Positions 36,647 to 45,686 of a DNA stretch of 64,000 nt are shown piece after piece. Numbering within the stretch: the stretch's first letter is position 1; every line of letters begins with the position of its first letter. The position numbers and the translations under genes were made by a program. The DNA comes from JBCBWG01 sp964579305 (lineage in GTDB: Bacteria > Pseudomonadota > Alphaproteobacteria > Rhizobiales > Hyphomicrobiaceae). The notes under the pieces were generated by a model that was given only the letters and a program-made list of their open reading frames with translations, had not been told where the DNA came from and ran no database searches. Location: positions 1 to 64,000 of the forward strand of contig CAZOGY010000003.1 in NCBI GenBank assembly GCA_964579305.1, given 5' to 3'.

Positions 36647-36966
36647 TCTTTTCGACAACGGCGATACGCATCACGAGTGTTTGAGGATTGCGGTGCGCGC
36701 CTGTGACTGTTTTTGAGCGTCCAGTCAAACCGGTATCGAAGTTGACGTCAACTTTGATTGACACATGGGTATGCCAATCCTTGAACGTTTGAGACCGCCA
36801 TGAGTTTGGCGCGGGAAGCTTGCAGGGGTGAAGCCGTAGTTTCGCCGCAGCCCAAATGCGCCCGTCCGCGTTGCAGTGACACGCCAGTAAGCCCGCCATG
36901 CGCTCAGTGCCGCTCGGCAAACGATGCATATCACAGCAAGACGCCCATCGGGCAGGCGGGCAGGTC
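36647..36966. other. Intergenic region between xseB and dxs with a perfect palindrome
   Basis: About 320 bases separate two genes that are often close together. I see no convincing gene. It contains a perfect 16-base palindrome at 36739-36754 and so may hold a separate regulated promoter for dxs. Confidence 0.45.
36739..36754. promoter_or_regulatory. Perfect 16-base palindrome upstream of dxs
   Basis: AAGTTGACGTCAACTT reads the same on both strands and lies about 93-108 bases before the dxs ATG. TTGACG on the leftward strand could double as a -35 box. MerR-like and other dimeric regulators bind such TTGACGTCAA cores; the cognate protein is unknown. Confidence 0.45.
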
Positions 36967-37263
36967 TCACTCTTGCGGATCAAGCGGACCGCGCCCGGTC
37001 GGTTGTCCGTCCGCACCCAGGGTCAGTTTTTCGACCTTGGCTTCGGCCCGCTTCAAAAGTGCGTCGCAATGCCCGCGCAGCGCTTCCCCGCGCTCGTAGA
37101 TCGCAATGCTCTCTTCCAATTCAACGTCACCGCGCTCCAGACGCCCAACGATCGATTCAAGCTCGCGCAAGGCGCGCTCAAACGTCATGGCTGGAATGTC
37201 TGTATGCGCCCCGTCGCCGCCAGCGCCCGTTGCCGCCGGCGCTGACCGTTCCGCCTCATTCAT
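36967..37263 (-). CDS. xseB: Exodeoxyribonuclease VII small subunit
   Basis: XseB is the small helical subunit that coats the XseA nuclease to degrade single-stranded DNA. The 98-residue protein contains the family core MTFERALRELESIVGRLERG then VELEESIAIYERGEALRGHC and KRAEAKVEKL. GGAGGGG before the ATG at 37263 decides the start although the frame is open from 37314. It sits between the histone-deacetylase-like gene, 83 bases upstream, and dxs, an arrangement common in alphaproteobacteria. The large subunit gene xseA is not in the window. Confidence 0.95.
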   Translation of the reverse strand: MNEAERSAPAATGAGGDGAHTDIPAMTFERALRELESIVGRLERGDVELEESIAIYERGEALRGHCDALLKRAEAKVEKLTLGADGQPTGRGPLDPQE

Positions 37264-37346
37264 GGCTTGTCCCCTCCACGGCGGCCCCGCGTGCAACACG
37301 TCAAGACCGCACAAGCTTCACCACGCGCAACACGCCACGCCGGAAG

Positions 37347-38294
37347 TCACGCCCCCATAAGCGTCTTGACGTGCACCGCAACGGAACCGGCAAGTGCCCG
37401 CAGGTCATATCCGCCTTCGAGCATTGAGACTACCCGGCCCGCACACACACGTTCTGAAACCTTGAGGATTTCTTCCGTCGCCCACGCAAAATCCGGCTCC
37501 GTCAGGCGCAGGCTTGCCAGCGGGTCGGCTTCGTGCGCATCGAACCCCGCCGAAATCAAGATCATGTCGGGATGAAACCGCTCCAACTCGGGTAAGACGC
37601 GCGTCTGAAATGCCTCACGGAACGGATCCGACCCATCGTTCGGCGCCAGCGGCGCATTGCAGATATTGTTGTGTGCCCCCGTCTCATCGAGCGCACCGGT
37701 CCCTGGATAAAGCGGCAACTGGTGGGTCGAGGCAAAGAACAGGCTGGCGTCCGACCAGAAGATGTCCTGTGTGCCATTGCCGTGATGGACATCGAAGTCC
37801 ACGACCGCAACGCGCTCAAGGCCGTGTTTTTCGCGTGCATACTTTGCCGCGATCGCGATGTTGGAAAAAATGCAAAAGCCCATCGCCCGGTCTGCTTCGG
37901 CGTGGTGACCACATGGCCTGACCTGGCAGAACGCGTTTTTGACCCCGCTCTGTGGATCGATGACCTTGTCCACGGCATCGAGCCCGGCACCGACCGCACG
38001 CAAGGCTGGCTCCCACGACGCCGGTGACAAAACCGTATCGGGGTCAAGCCGGACGGGCTCCTGACCAGGACCCGGCCGCACGCGCTTGATCTGCTCGATA
38101 TAGGCCTGAGGATGCGCAAGCCCGATTGCCCATTCCACATCCTCCCGCAGCGGTGCCGTCTCGCGCACAAGCGGCGCAAAGATCTCATGACCGAGCACGG
38201 CATCGATGGCTCGCATCCGGTCCGGTCGCTCCGGATGGCCCGGCCCCGTGTCGTGTTCGACAAAGCATGGATGCGTGATGTGCAACGTCGTCAT
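37347..38294 (-). CDS. Histone deacetylase family protein (acetylpolyamine/acetoin-utilisation type)
   Basis: This 315-residue zinc amidohydrolase has the full histone-deacetylase active site: His130-His131 in RPCGHHAE, metal ligands Asp168 and His170 in VVDFDVHHGNGTQ, Asp252 in SAGFDAHEADP, and a late EGGYDL with the transition-state Tyr. The N-terminal GPGHPERPDR motif is also typical. Bacterial members deacetylate acetylpolyamines or other small amides; no substrate can be named. It is the first gene of the run to xseB and dxs. Confidence 0.93.
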   Translation of the reverse strand: MTTLHITHPCFVEHDTGPGHPERPDRMRAIDAVLGHEIFAPLVRETAPLREDVEWAIGLAHPQAYIEQIKRVRPGPGQEPVRLDPDTVLSPASWEPALRAVGAGLDAVDKVIDPQSGVKNAFCQVRPCGHHAEADRAMGFCIFSNIAIAAKYAREKHGLERVAVVDFDVHHGNGTQDIFWSDASLFFASTHQLPLYPGTGALDETGAHNNICNAPLAPNDGSDPFREAFQTRVLPELERFHPDMILISAGFDAHEADPLASLRLTEPDFAWATEEILKVSERVCAGRVVSMLEGGYDLRALAGSVAVHVKTLMGA

Positions 38295-38482
38295 GCCGTC
38301 CCCTGTCCTTGCGGCGTTTCCCGTGACGCGGACAATCGTGGTGCCCGCCGGCCGGTTCGTCCGGCGCTTTTATGTTCGTCAGCGGCTCATGGCTGACCAC
38401 GATGCGCAGCCTACAACTGGCGTCAGCGCTGTCCAGTTGCAGCCTGCGGGCTCGTAATCGCGCATGACTGGAGGGGCGCTGG

Positions 38483-39592
38483 TCAGGCCGACACCACCAC
38501 CTTTGAGACGGCGGCTTCGTTAAACGCCATACCCGCGCCGGGCACTTCGCGAGGCACCACGAAACCAGCTTCAGGCACAAGCGGTTCCGCCAACAGATCC
38601 TGCCCCCAATCCATATACTCAAGCCAATGCGCCGTCGGCGTTGCGGCCATGATGTGGGCGGAATAATCGGGCGACAGGTGCGACGAAAACGGGATGGCGT
38701 GGATCTCGGCAACGCGTGCAAGCCGCATCCATCCCGTTACGCCGCCGATCCGCAGGATATCCGGCATGACCAGGTCGCACGCTTCCTGCACGATCGCTGA
38801 CTGCCCAACCCGCCAGCTCCACCAGTTCTCACCCACCTGCAGCGGGGTTGCCAGTTTCCGCGCAAGCCGAGTTTGCGTTTCGTAGTCATCGTAAACGACC
38901 GGCTCTTCGATCCACACCAGGCCAAGATCATCGATCCGGCGGCAAGCATCGATCGCATCGATCGACCGCAAACCCTGGTTGAAGTCCACCGACAGCGCAA
39001 CGTCAGGGCCGATCGCAGCGCGGACGGCCGCCAATGCCGCAAAGTCCGCATCAATCGTCTCGCGACCCAAGCGCATCTTGATGTGGCCATAGCCACCGTC
39101 GGCAGCAGCAAGTTCGGCAGCTTCTTTGGCCGCTGCCTCAGAATCCATGATCCCAAGACCGCAACTATTGTAGGTGGGGATCGGCTCTGGCGAGCCACCA
39201 AGCAGGCGATAAAGCGGAATGCCAGCCTCACGAGCCAGCGCATCGTAGAGCAGCATGTCCATCATCGACAGCGCCATTTGCACGACGCCCTCATGGCCAA
39301 GCAGCGTAAACTGCCGCTGCAGACCGTCATGGATCGCCGGCATGGTGGCGAGGCTGATCGGCTTGTCGCGCAAACGCTCGGTCATGGCCTCAAGCACGGG
39401 AGGCACAATTGTCAGGCCGAGCGGGGAAAAGGTGAACCCAAGCAGCGCGCCGCCGGCCCCGCCCTTGGTTTCCAGGTCAAGCGCCAGAAACGGGCCTTTC
39501 TCAAATAACCCAACGCGCGTTGCCAGAGGCCGTCGCAGCGGCACCATCAACGGACGGATGTTCAATGCCGTGACCTGAATTTCGGTATCCAT
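38483..39592 (-). CDS. Enolase-superfamily enzyme, mandelate racemase subgroup
   Basis: The 369-residue protein is a divalent-metal enolase-superfamily enzyme that abstracts a proton alpha to a carboxylate. Metal ligands Asp203 (SVDFNQG), Glu229 (WIEEPV) and Glu255 (VGENWW), and the Asp278-His305 dyad with Glu325, all keep the same spacing as in Pseudomonas mandelate racemase, offset by eight residues. The Lys-x-Lys pair is Lys172-Met-Arg174, so one base is Arg. Racemase or acid-sugar dehydratase activity is possible. GGGAGG before the ATG at 39592 sets the start. No transporter or partner is adjacent. Confidence 0.88.
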   Translation of the reverse strand: MDTEIQVTALNIRPLMVPLRRPLATRVGLFEKGPFLALDLETKGGAGGALLGFTFSPLGLTIVPPVLEAMTERLRDKPISLATMPAIHDGLQRQFTLLGHEGVVQMALSMMDMLLYDALAREAGIPLYRLLGGSPEPIPTYNSCGLGIMDSEAAAKEAAELAAADGGYGHIKMRLGRETIDADFAALAAVRAAIGPDVALSVDFNQGLRSIDAIDACRRIDDLGLVWIEEPVVYDDYETQTRLARKLATPLQVGENWWSWRVGQSAIVQEACDLVMPDILRIGGVTGWMRLARVAEIHAIPFSSHLSPDYSAHIMAATPTAHWLEYMDWGQDLLAEPLVPEAGFVVPREVPGAGMAFNEAAVSKVVVSA

Positions 39593-39646
39593 GTGCTGCC
39601 TCCCGGATCGCGCACGCTGCAATATGCATTGCCGACCCAGAGCTGA

Positions 39647-41212
39647 TCATGCCGGACGCGAGCGGAAAAGACCAAAGACCCATCTTGCAAGCCGGATCGG
39701 CAGCGTGATCCAGCCCCAGATTGTGGAAGCCAGATGCACAAGGCCCGCCGGAATGCCGACAATCGGCAGGAAGGCGGCGAGAAAGCCCAGCAGCCGCAAA
39801 AACCGCGCAACCTGGTAACCAATCGCGTTGGAATACTCCGCACGCACTTCCGGCGGCCAAATCGCAAACCACCAGCCGCGCGCGACGGGCAGGCCAAAAA
39901 GCCCAACAATCAGGCTTGCGATATAGCCAAGTTGCAGCGCAGACGGAACGCCAGGGATGATCCGCAATTTCAATTCCGACGCTCGGTCCCGGTCGACCAG
40001 ATCGGCTTCAAGCCCACTGGTCAGAACACGGCCCGCCGCTTCGGACGCCACCTCGGCAACGAACGTACCAAGCGTATCGACGACGCCGCCGCTGTCAGGT
40101 GCGGCAAGCGGCGTCGCACTCAGCCTGACACGACCATCCGCGCTGCGATTGACCGTGACGGCAAGGCTGCCTTGGCTGTCGGCCATCACGGCGAGGAAGT
40201 CCGCGAAACGCTTGCGCGTCAACGCCGTATCAAGCCCGTCAACCTCCGCGCGCAACCACAGCCAATTACGGCTGCCAGGCTGTCGCGGCGTTTTGGAATT
40301 GAGGATCAAAAGATCAACGTCCGCGGCGGCAGCGGCCCGTTTCAACGGTGCAAGCTCGATCGACTTTTCCGCCCCTGACGCCGTCCGGTAGACGAGACTG
40401 CTGCCGTCGACGCGACCGGTCAGAACAGCCGTCTGGCCTGGAATGCGGCCGAATGTATCCGCGATCGCGGACGGCGCAATTCGATCGGGCAGCACACGTT
40501 TGGTCGACGGATCGCGCCGCGGCGCAGCCGAAAGGGCCGTTCCCGCCTCATCGGCCAATGAAAAAATGCGCACACGCCCTGGCTCAAACGACCGCTCAAG
40601 CTGGAAGACGGCTTCGCGAAACAGCTCCGGCGTCCGCATCGGCACGATCACGTTATTGCGGACTTCGGCTGCCGGAACATCCAGCGCGCCACCGTTTCCG
40701 CGCTGGCGCCGCAACGGATAGCTTTTTTTGTCAACGAGAACGCGCAACCGCGCGTCGGGCAGAGCATCAAGACCCTTACCCGCTGCAAACACCACATCGT
40801 CCGGCACGATCAGCGTCAGCCGCGCTTCGCCGGCGGCCACCGCCGGAGCCAGCACCCGCCCAACGCGCGCCATCTCAGCCGGTGTTGCCGCAGTGAACGT
40901 TTCGCCCTTCGCATTGGTGAACCGCCAATGGCCGGACGCTTCCCGGCGCGCAGCCAGAGCCGCTTCGCCTTTGATCTTCGGCAACTTGGCAACGTACTGG
41001 CCGACATTATCAAGGCCACCGGCAACCTGGCGGCCCGCCGCCCCCCCGGCCTCGCCAGCTTCACGCAGCGTCCGGGTAAACCAGCCAGCTTCGCTTTCGC
41101 TTGCCGGCAAAACCATGGCCGTGGCCGCCAGGGCCAACGCAAGCCCTGCGCGGAGCCCGTTCCGTTGCCAGCGGATGGCGGCGCACGCGCAACGGGAAAC
41201 ACAACCGATCAT
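39647..41212 (-). CDS. Exported/membrane protein of unknown function
   Basis: I do not recognise this 521-residue protein. The N-terminus has a hydrophobic signal-like segment (LRAGLALALAATAMVLPASE), a Gly/Ala-rich stretch follows, and a large extracytoplasmic part includes segments such as LTLIVPDDVVFAAGKG and VDLLILNSKTPRQPGSRNW. The C-terminal 110 residues hold two or three hydrophobic helices (LGYIASLIVGLFGLPVARGW and FLRLLGFLAAFLPIVGIPAG) and end with basic residues. It is thus a periplasmic domain anchored at its C-terminus. The frame is open from 41251; the ATG at 41212 is the better start. It lies between the racemase-like gene and enoyl-CoA hydratase, all leftward. Confidence 0.65.
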   Translation of the reverse strand: MIGCVSRCACAAIRWQRNGLRAGLALALAATAMVLPASESEAGWFTRTLREAGEAGGAAGRQVAGGLDNVGQYVAKLPKIKGEAALAARREASGHWRFTNAKGETFTAATPAEMARVGRVLAPAVAAGEARLTLIVPDDVVFAAGKGLDALPDARLRVLVDKKSYPLRRQRGNGGALDVPAAEVRNNVIVPMRTPELFREAVFQLERSFEPGRVRIFSLADEAGTALSAAPRRDPSTKRVLPDRIAPSAIADTFGRIPGQTAVLTGRVDGSSLVYRTASGAEKSIELAPLKRAAAAADVDLLILNSKTPRQPGSRNWLWLRAEVDGLDTALTRKRFADFLAVMADSQGSLAVTVNRSADGRVRLSATPLAAPDSGGVVDTLGTFVAEVASEAAGRVLTSGLEADLVDRDRASELKLRIIPGVPSALQLGYIASLIVGLFGLPVARGWWFAIWPPEVRAEYSNAIGYQVARFLRLLGFLAAFLPIVGIPAGLVHLASTIWGWITLPIRLARWVFGLFRSRPA

Positions 41213-41321
41213 AACGCGCCAGGCCCTTTGTGCGTATCTCGATCGCTGCAAACTTTCATGTCGGCCACTGGATCACCACCGCAGAAACCGGCAAAGGCGC
41301 GATCTGTCGTCTCAGTCAAGA

Positions 41322-42098
41322 CTAACTGCGCAGCTTGGCGAAATCTGGCTTACGCTTTTCAAAAAACGCCGCAAAGGCCTCTTTGGCTTCCGGCGACTGC
41401 AAACGGTCGGCGAAAATCTCAATCTCCTGATCGATGCGTTGCACGACGTCCGATGGGTCGCCACGCAGCAGCCGACGCGATAACGCCAACGCTTCCGGCG
41501 GCTTTGCAGCAAGCGTGGCAACCGCCCCCAGGGTAGTCGCCTCAAGCTCATCTGCGGCAACGATCTTGTTGACGAACCCAGCCGCACGCCCGCGTTCTGC
41601 ATCAAACGGGTTGCCCAGCACAAGCAGCTCAAACGCCATTTGCGGGCCCATCCGCATCGGCGCAAGCAGGCTGGACCCGGCTTCTGGCACAACGCCGAGG
41701 TTCAGGAACGGCGTGCGAAAGCTGGCAGCGGGCGTCGCGTACACAAGATCGCAGTGGAACAGCAGTGTGGTTCCGATCCCAACGGCAAGACCGTCCACAG
41801 CAGCGATCATGGGTTTTCCAACGTGCGGCAGATGACGAATGAACGCCTGCACGTGGTCTGACAAGCCTGTGTCGCCGTCGGCGCGTGCAGCAAACTCGCT
41901 GATGTCGTTGCCGGCCGTGAATACGCCGTCACTGCCCATGAAAACATGGGCGACGACGTCCGCATCGCAATCACCGGCAACCAAGGCGTCGCGGATGGCG
42001 GTATACATCTGAGATTTCAGTGCGTTCTTCTTTTCCGGTCGGGCAAACCGAATGATTTGCGCCCCGCCGTGACGTGAAATCTCCAAGCCTTCGGTCAT
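41322..42098 (-). CDS. Enoyl-CoA hydratase/isomerase family protein
   Basis: This 258-residue crotonase-fold enzyme has both oxyanion-hole regions: GVFTAGNDISEFAARADG and AVDGLAVGIGTTLLFHCDL, followed by FRTPFLNLGVVPEAGSS, where the Glu is the usual catalytic position. It hydrates or isomerises enoyl-CoA in fatty-acid or amino-acid breakdown. It begins 39 bases after the acyl-CoA dehydrogenase gene, so the two likely form an operon carrying successive steps of beta-oxidation. Substrate chain length is not determinable. Confidence 0.92.
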   Translation of the reverse strand: MTEGLEISRHGGAQIIRFARPEKKNALKSQMYTAIRDALVAGDCDADVVAHVFMGSDGVFTAGNDISEFAARADGDTGLSDHVQAFIRHLPHVGKPMIAAVDGLAVGIGTTLLFHCDLVYATPAASFRTPFLNLGVVPEAGSSLLAPMRMGPQMAFELLVLGNPFDAERGRAAGFVNKIVAADELEATTLGAVATLAAKPPEALALSRRLLRGDPSDVVQRIDQEIEIFADRLQSPEAKEAFAAFFEKRKPDFAKLRS

Positions 42099-42137
42099 GC
42101 CGCCGCTCCGTTGTGAACTGGCCTGTCACCCACCCGT

Positions 42138-43928
42138 TTACGCCGCCGAAAGCTGTGCGCCGCTCATTGCCAGAAGGCTCTCAGCGCCGGTCGTGACGGT
42201 AGCCGCGAGGCCGGGCACGGCCGTCAATTGTGTTTCTGCGAAAAAGCGCGCCAAGTGCACCTGCGCTGCATGCCCGTTGGCGGCCGCACCGTCGCGCGCT
42301 GCGCTGAGCGCCCCACGCGCCAGATAGGTGCCGCCAGCCGTGAGACCGAACAGTCGCAGGTAGGGTGTTGCCCCGGCAAGTGCCGCTTCAGGGTTGCCCG
42401 AAAGTTGCGTCGCCATCCACTCACTGGCCTCCGACAACGCCTCAACCGCCTCTGCAAGCCGAACACCCATCAGCCCAAACTCAGGCCGATTGGACGCGCG
42501 CACCTCGATCGCAGTTTTCTTCAAGTCAGCGATAAAGTCCGCAAGCAGCGCGCCATCGTCGATTGGCAACTTGCGCATCACAAGATCAATCGATTGGATC
42601 CCGTTGGTTCCTTCATAGATCGGCAGGATGCGCGCATCGCGATAATACTGCGCAGCTCCGGTCTCTTCCACGAAGCCCATTCCGCCATGCATTTGCACGC
42701 CCAGCGACGCGACCTCGCAACCGATGTCAGTCGAAAACGCCTTCGCGATCGGCGTCAACAGAGCTGCCCTTTTTGCCGCCAGGCCGCGCTTGGCGTCGTC
42801 TGAAGCGCGGTGGGAGATGTCCATCTCACGCGCCGTCATCAGGCAGATCGCGCGCGCAGCTTGCGTCAGGCTCTGCATCGTCATGAGCATCCGGCGGATA
42901 TCGGCATGCATGATGATCGGCGCCTGTTCGCCGCTTGTGTCGCCAATGGCCCGGCCCTGCACCCGTTCCTGCGCATAGCTGCGCGCCCGCTGGGTGGCGC
43001 GGTCCGCAATGGCAACGCCCTGGACCCCCACGGCCAGACGGGCCGCGTTCATCATGACGAACATGGTCGCCAGTCCGCGGTTTTCTTCCCCCACGAGGAA
43101 GCCCGTGGCACCGCCGTTTTCGCCATACTTCATCGTGCAGGTCGGCGAGGCATGAATGCCAAGTTTGTGTTCAAGGCCCGCGCAAACGACATCATTGCGA
43201 TCGCCGAGCGAACCATCGTCATTGACCAGAATTTTGGGAACCAGGAACAGCGAGATGCCACGCGTACCGGCGGGCGCATCGGGCAGACGCGCAAGAACGA
43301 GATGGATGATATTTTCCGCCATCTCATGCTCGCCGTAGGTAATGTAAATCTTTGTGCCGGTGATCTTGTAAGAACCGTCGTCTTGCCGCTCAGCCCGCGT
43401 TTTCAATGTGGACAGGTCCGAGCCCGCATGCGGCTCCGTCAGGTTCATGGTTCCGGTCCAATCACCAGAGACCATCTTGGGAAGATACTTTTCTTTGATG
43501 TCGTCGCTGCCGCCGACCAGCAGCGCATCAATGGCGCCTTGAGTCAGCAGCGGGCAAAGACCGAACGACAGGTTCGTAGCATTCCAGATTTCGCTAACCG
43601 CCATCGATACAACCTGCGGCAGTCCTTGCCCACCGTAGGCTTCCGGCGCCGGCAGAGCAGCCCAGCCGCCTTCCGCGAACTGGCGATAAGCCTCAGCCCA
43701 TCCATCAGGCGTACGCACCGTGCCATCGCTCAAGTGCGCGCCGGCCTGATCCCCGGGCCAGTTCAGTGGATCGAGCACTTCTGCACCAAATCGGCCGGCC
43801 TCCTCGATGATGGCGGCCACCGTGTCAGTGTCGAGCCCATCGTAAATCCCTGCCTCGATGAGCTGCGGCAGCCCCACCGCCGTCTCAAGCGCAAACATGA
43901 TATCGTCGACCGGCGCGCGGTAGGTCAT
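42138..43928 (-). CDS. Acyl-CoA dehydrogenase (DmdC/FadE-like, C-terminal extension)
   Basis: The 596-residue FAD enzyme introduces a trans-2 double bond into acyl-CoA. Features are MNLTEPHAGSDLSTLKTRAE, the mid-domain ITYGEHEMAENIIHLVLARL, LGVQMHGGMGFVEETGAAQY and the IYEGTNGIQSIDLVMRK motif near the active site. The extra C-terminal domain of about 120 residues (EALSEASEWMATQL onward) places it with the long acyl-CoA dehydrogenases that include DmdC, a methylmercaptopropionyl-CoA dehydrogenase, but that substrate cannot be assumed. GAGGAAA precedes the ATG. It forms an operon with enoyl-CoA hydratase and is divergent from the Sua5 gene. Confidence 0.92.
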   Translation of the reverse strand: MTYRAPVDDIMFALETAVGLPQLIEAGIYDGLDTDTVAAIIEEAGRFGAEVLDPLNWPGDQAGAHLSDGTVRTPDGWAEAYRQFAEGGWAALPAPEAYGGQGLPQVVSMAVSEIWNATNLSFGLCPLLTQGAIDALLVGGSDDIKEKYLPKMVSGDWTGTMNLTEPHAGSDLSTLKTRAERQDDGSYKITGTKIYITYGEHEMAENIIHLVLARLPDAPAGTRGISLFLVPKILVNDDGSLGDRNDVVCAGLEHKLGIHASPTCTMKYGENGGATGFLVGEENRGLATMFVMMNAARLAVGVQGVAIADRATQRARSYAQERVQGRAIGDTSGEQAPIIMHADIRRMLMTMQSLTQAARAICLMTAREMDISHRASDDAKRGLAAKRAALLTPIAKAFSTDIGCEVASLGVQMHGGMGFVEETGAAQYYRDARILPIYEGTNGIQSIDLVMRKLPIDDGALLADFIADLKKTAIEVRASNRPEFGLMGVRLAEAVEALSEASEWMATQLSGNPEAALAGATPYLRLFGLTAGGTYLARGALSAARDGAAANGHAAQVHLARFFAETQLTAVPGLAATVTTGAESLLAMSGAQLSAA

Positions 43929-44101
43929 GGCGTTTCCTCAAGTCTGGCGCAGCGTGGCGCTGTCTGCTGATTTGCCGCAAGCATAGGCATTCCATTGGGC
44001 CAGGCAACGCTCGGTGGGATTGGCGGTTCGTCGCCGTCGCGTCATGCCACCCCAACGCAATTGTCAAAGCCGCTGTGAAGCATCGACCTGGACACCACCC
44101 C

Positions 44102-45130
44102 ATGCCGCCGATCGTGCCGCCGACACTGGAAAACATCGAACAGGCCGCACAAGCCTTGCGCACAGGCCAACTCGTCGCGTTTCCAACCGAAACGGTGTTT
44201 GGCCTGGGCGCCGACGCAACCGACCCCGCAGCCGTGGCCGCCATTTATGCCGCCAAGGGCCGGCCTGCCCACAATCCCCTCATCGTGCATGTGGCAAGCT
44301 GGGGCATGGCCGACAACATTGGCACGATCGAAGGCCCAATCCGCGCACTCGCACAGCGTGTTTGGCCTGGCCCGCTGACCATTGTCGTCCCGCTCAAGCC
44401 AACCGCAGCCATTGCCCGCAACGCGCTCGCCGGCCATCGCACGGTTGCAATCCGCTGGCCGCGCAACGAGACCGCACAGAAACTGATCAAAGCGGTCGGA
44501 CGCCCCATCGTTGCGCCCTCAGCCAACCGGTCCGGTCACGTCAGCGCGACAACCGCTGCGCACGTCGCCGCCGATCTTGGCACGGCTGTCGCGGTAATCC
44601 TTGATGATATTATTGACACCTTTGACACATCCGACGCGATGCAGGTGACGGCGTCCAGTATCGGGCCGGTGGTCGGCGTTGAATCCACCATTGTTGCGCA
44701 ACGCGACGACGGCGGCTTGACCCTTCTGCGCTCAGGCGCGGTGACTTGCGAAAAAATCTGCGAATTGACCGGCGTATCCCCGCAAGACCGCACGACCGAA
44801 ACCGCCGCCGCGCCGACCGCACCTGGTCAGTTGGAGAGCCACTACGCGCCGTCCGCGCAGGTCCGCTTGAACGTGTCTAAGCCCGAGCCCGGCGACGCCT
44901 TCTTGGCGTTCGGCCCTGATGCGCCGGCCACCGCTTGGCCGACGCATAACCTGAGCCCAAGTGGCGACCTGCACGAAGCAGCGCGCGAACTCTATGCCGC
45001 GCTGCGCAAGCTCGATGCAACCGGTGTGGCGACCATCGCGGTAATGCCGATCCCAGACCATGGAATTGGCCGCGCCATCAATGATCGCCTGCGACGGGCC
45101 GCAGCACCGCGGCCCGGGTCCAAGGCCTGA
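44102..45130 (+). CDS. L-threonylcarbamoyladenylate synthase (Sua5/YwlC type)
   Basis: This enzyme makes threonylcarbamoyl-AMP from threonine, bicarbonate and ATP for the universal t6A37 modification of tRNA. The 342-residue length and two domains mark the long Sua5 type, not the short YrdC. The YrdC domain shows LVAFPTETVFGLGADATDP, KGRPAHNPLIVHV and PSANRSGHVSATTAAHV. A linker with APGQLESHYAPS leads to the Sua5 C-terminal domain. The ATG at 44102 best fits homology (another ATG is at 44075). It converges with the tiny Cys-rich gene, three bases apart. Confidence 0.93.
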   Translation: MPPIVPPTLENIEQAAQALRTGQLVAFPTETVFGLGADATDPAAVAAIYAAKGRPAHNPLIVHVASWGMADNIGTIEGPIRALAQRVWPGPLTIVVPLKPTAAIARNALAGHRTVAIRWPRNETAQKLIKAVGRPIVAPSANRSGHVSATTAAHVAADLGTAVAVILDDIIDTFDTSDAMQVTASSIGPVVGVESTIVAQRDDGGLTLLRSGAVTCEKICELTGVSPQDRTTETAAAPTAPGQLESHYAPSAQVRLNVSKPEPGDAFLAFGPDAPATAWPTHNLSPSGDLHEAARELYAALRKLDATGVATIAVMPIPDHGIGRAINDRLRRAAAPRPGSKA

Positions 45131-45133
45131 AAG

Positions 45134-45439
45134 TTAGCAGAACCGATACCAGCAGCGGCGCATGCAAAGCACGAATCGGCGACTGCAATAGCCTGAGTAA
45201 CCGCAACGGACACGCCAGCGGCGATAACAGCGCCGGCGGCAGCGTCGGCACCCGTAGGTCCAATATTGGACCGGCGTGAACCGTGGCGCGGCACCTTTTG
45301 CTGCGGGAAGCTGCGGCAACGCGACCGTTTGCAAGGAAGCTGCCCCGACCCCCGACGGCGCGGTTTGCGCCTGTGCCGGGAAAACGAACGCGGCGGCGGC
45401 CAACAAGGCAATCGCTGCGATCAATCGACCAAATGACAT
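45134..45439 (-). CDS. Small secreted cationic cysteine-rich peptide
   Basis: This 101-residue protein has a clear signal peptide (LIAAIALLAAAAFVFPAQAQ), a Pro/Ala spacer, and a 40-residue C-terminal core packed with eight cysteines, about 14 arginines and several Tyr/Trp residues (YGCRRCRRRCYRRWRVRC to CMRRCWYRFC). The last residue is Cys. The even cysteine number and secretion suggest disulfide bonds in the periplasm or outside. GGAGGG eight bases before the ATG supports expression. I cannot assign a family; an antimicrobial-like or polyanion-binding role is only a guess. It is divergent from the hydroxyacid dehydrogenase. Confidence 0.7.
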   Translation of the reverse strand: MSFGRLIAAIALLAAAAFVFPAQAQTAPSGVGAASLQTVALPQLPAAKGAAPRFTPVQYWTYGCRRCRRRCYRRWRVRCGYSGYCSRRFVLCMRRCWYRFC

Positions 45440-45686
45440 TTCAAAAGCCCTCCGAGGATTGCGATTGGCAAAATCTGCCCATCACACATGCGATGAACAT
45501 GGCCCGAATGAAAACATCATACGGCCGCGCGCTGTTCCAGCGGGAACATAGACGACGCCGCCAGCGCCAAAAACTTGTGCGGGCGCGCGCTTGGCGACAT
45601 GCTGCGCGCAAACCAAAAAAGAACCGGTCATCGGCGCGCGATAAACACCAGCAGAGAGCGCCATGGCCCGCGGGGAGGACGCGACC

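Noticed and set aside
36636..37016. Leftward open frame in the xseB-dxs gap
   Set aside because: It overlaps both flanking genes, has no ribosome-binding site and reads as low-complexity Arg/Cys-rich sequence.
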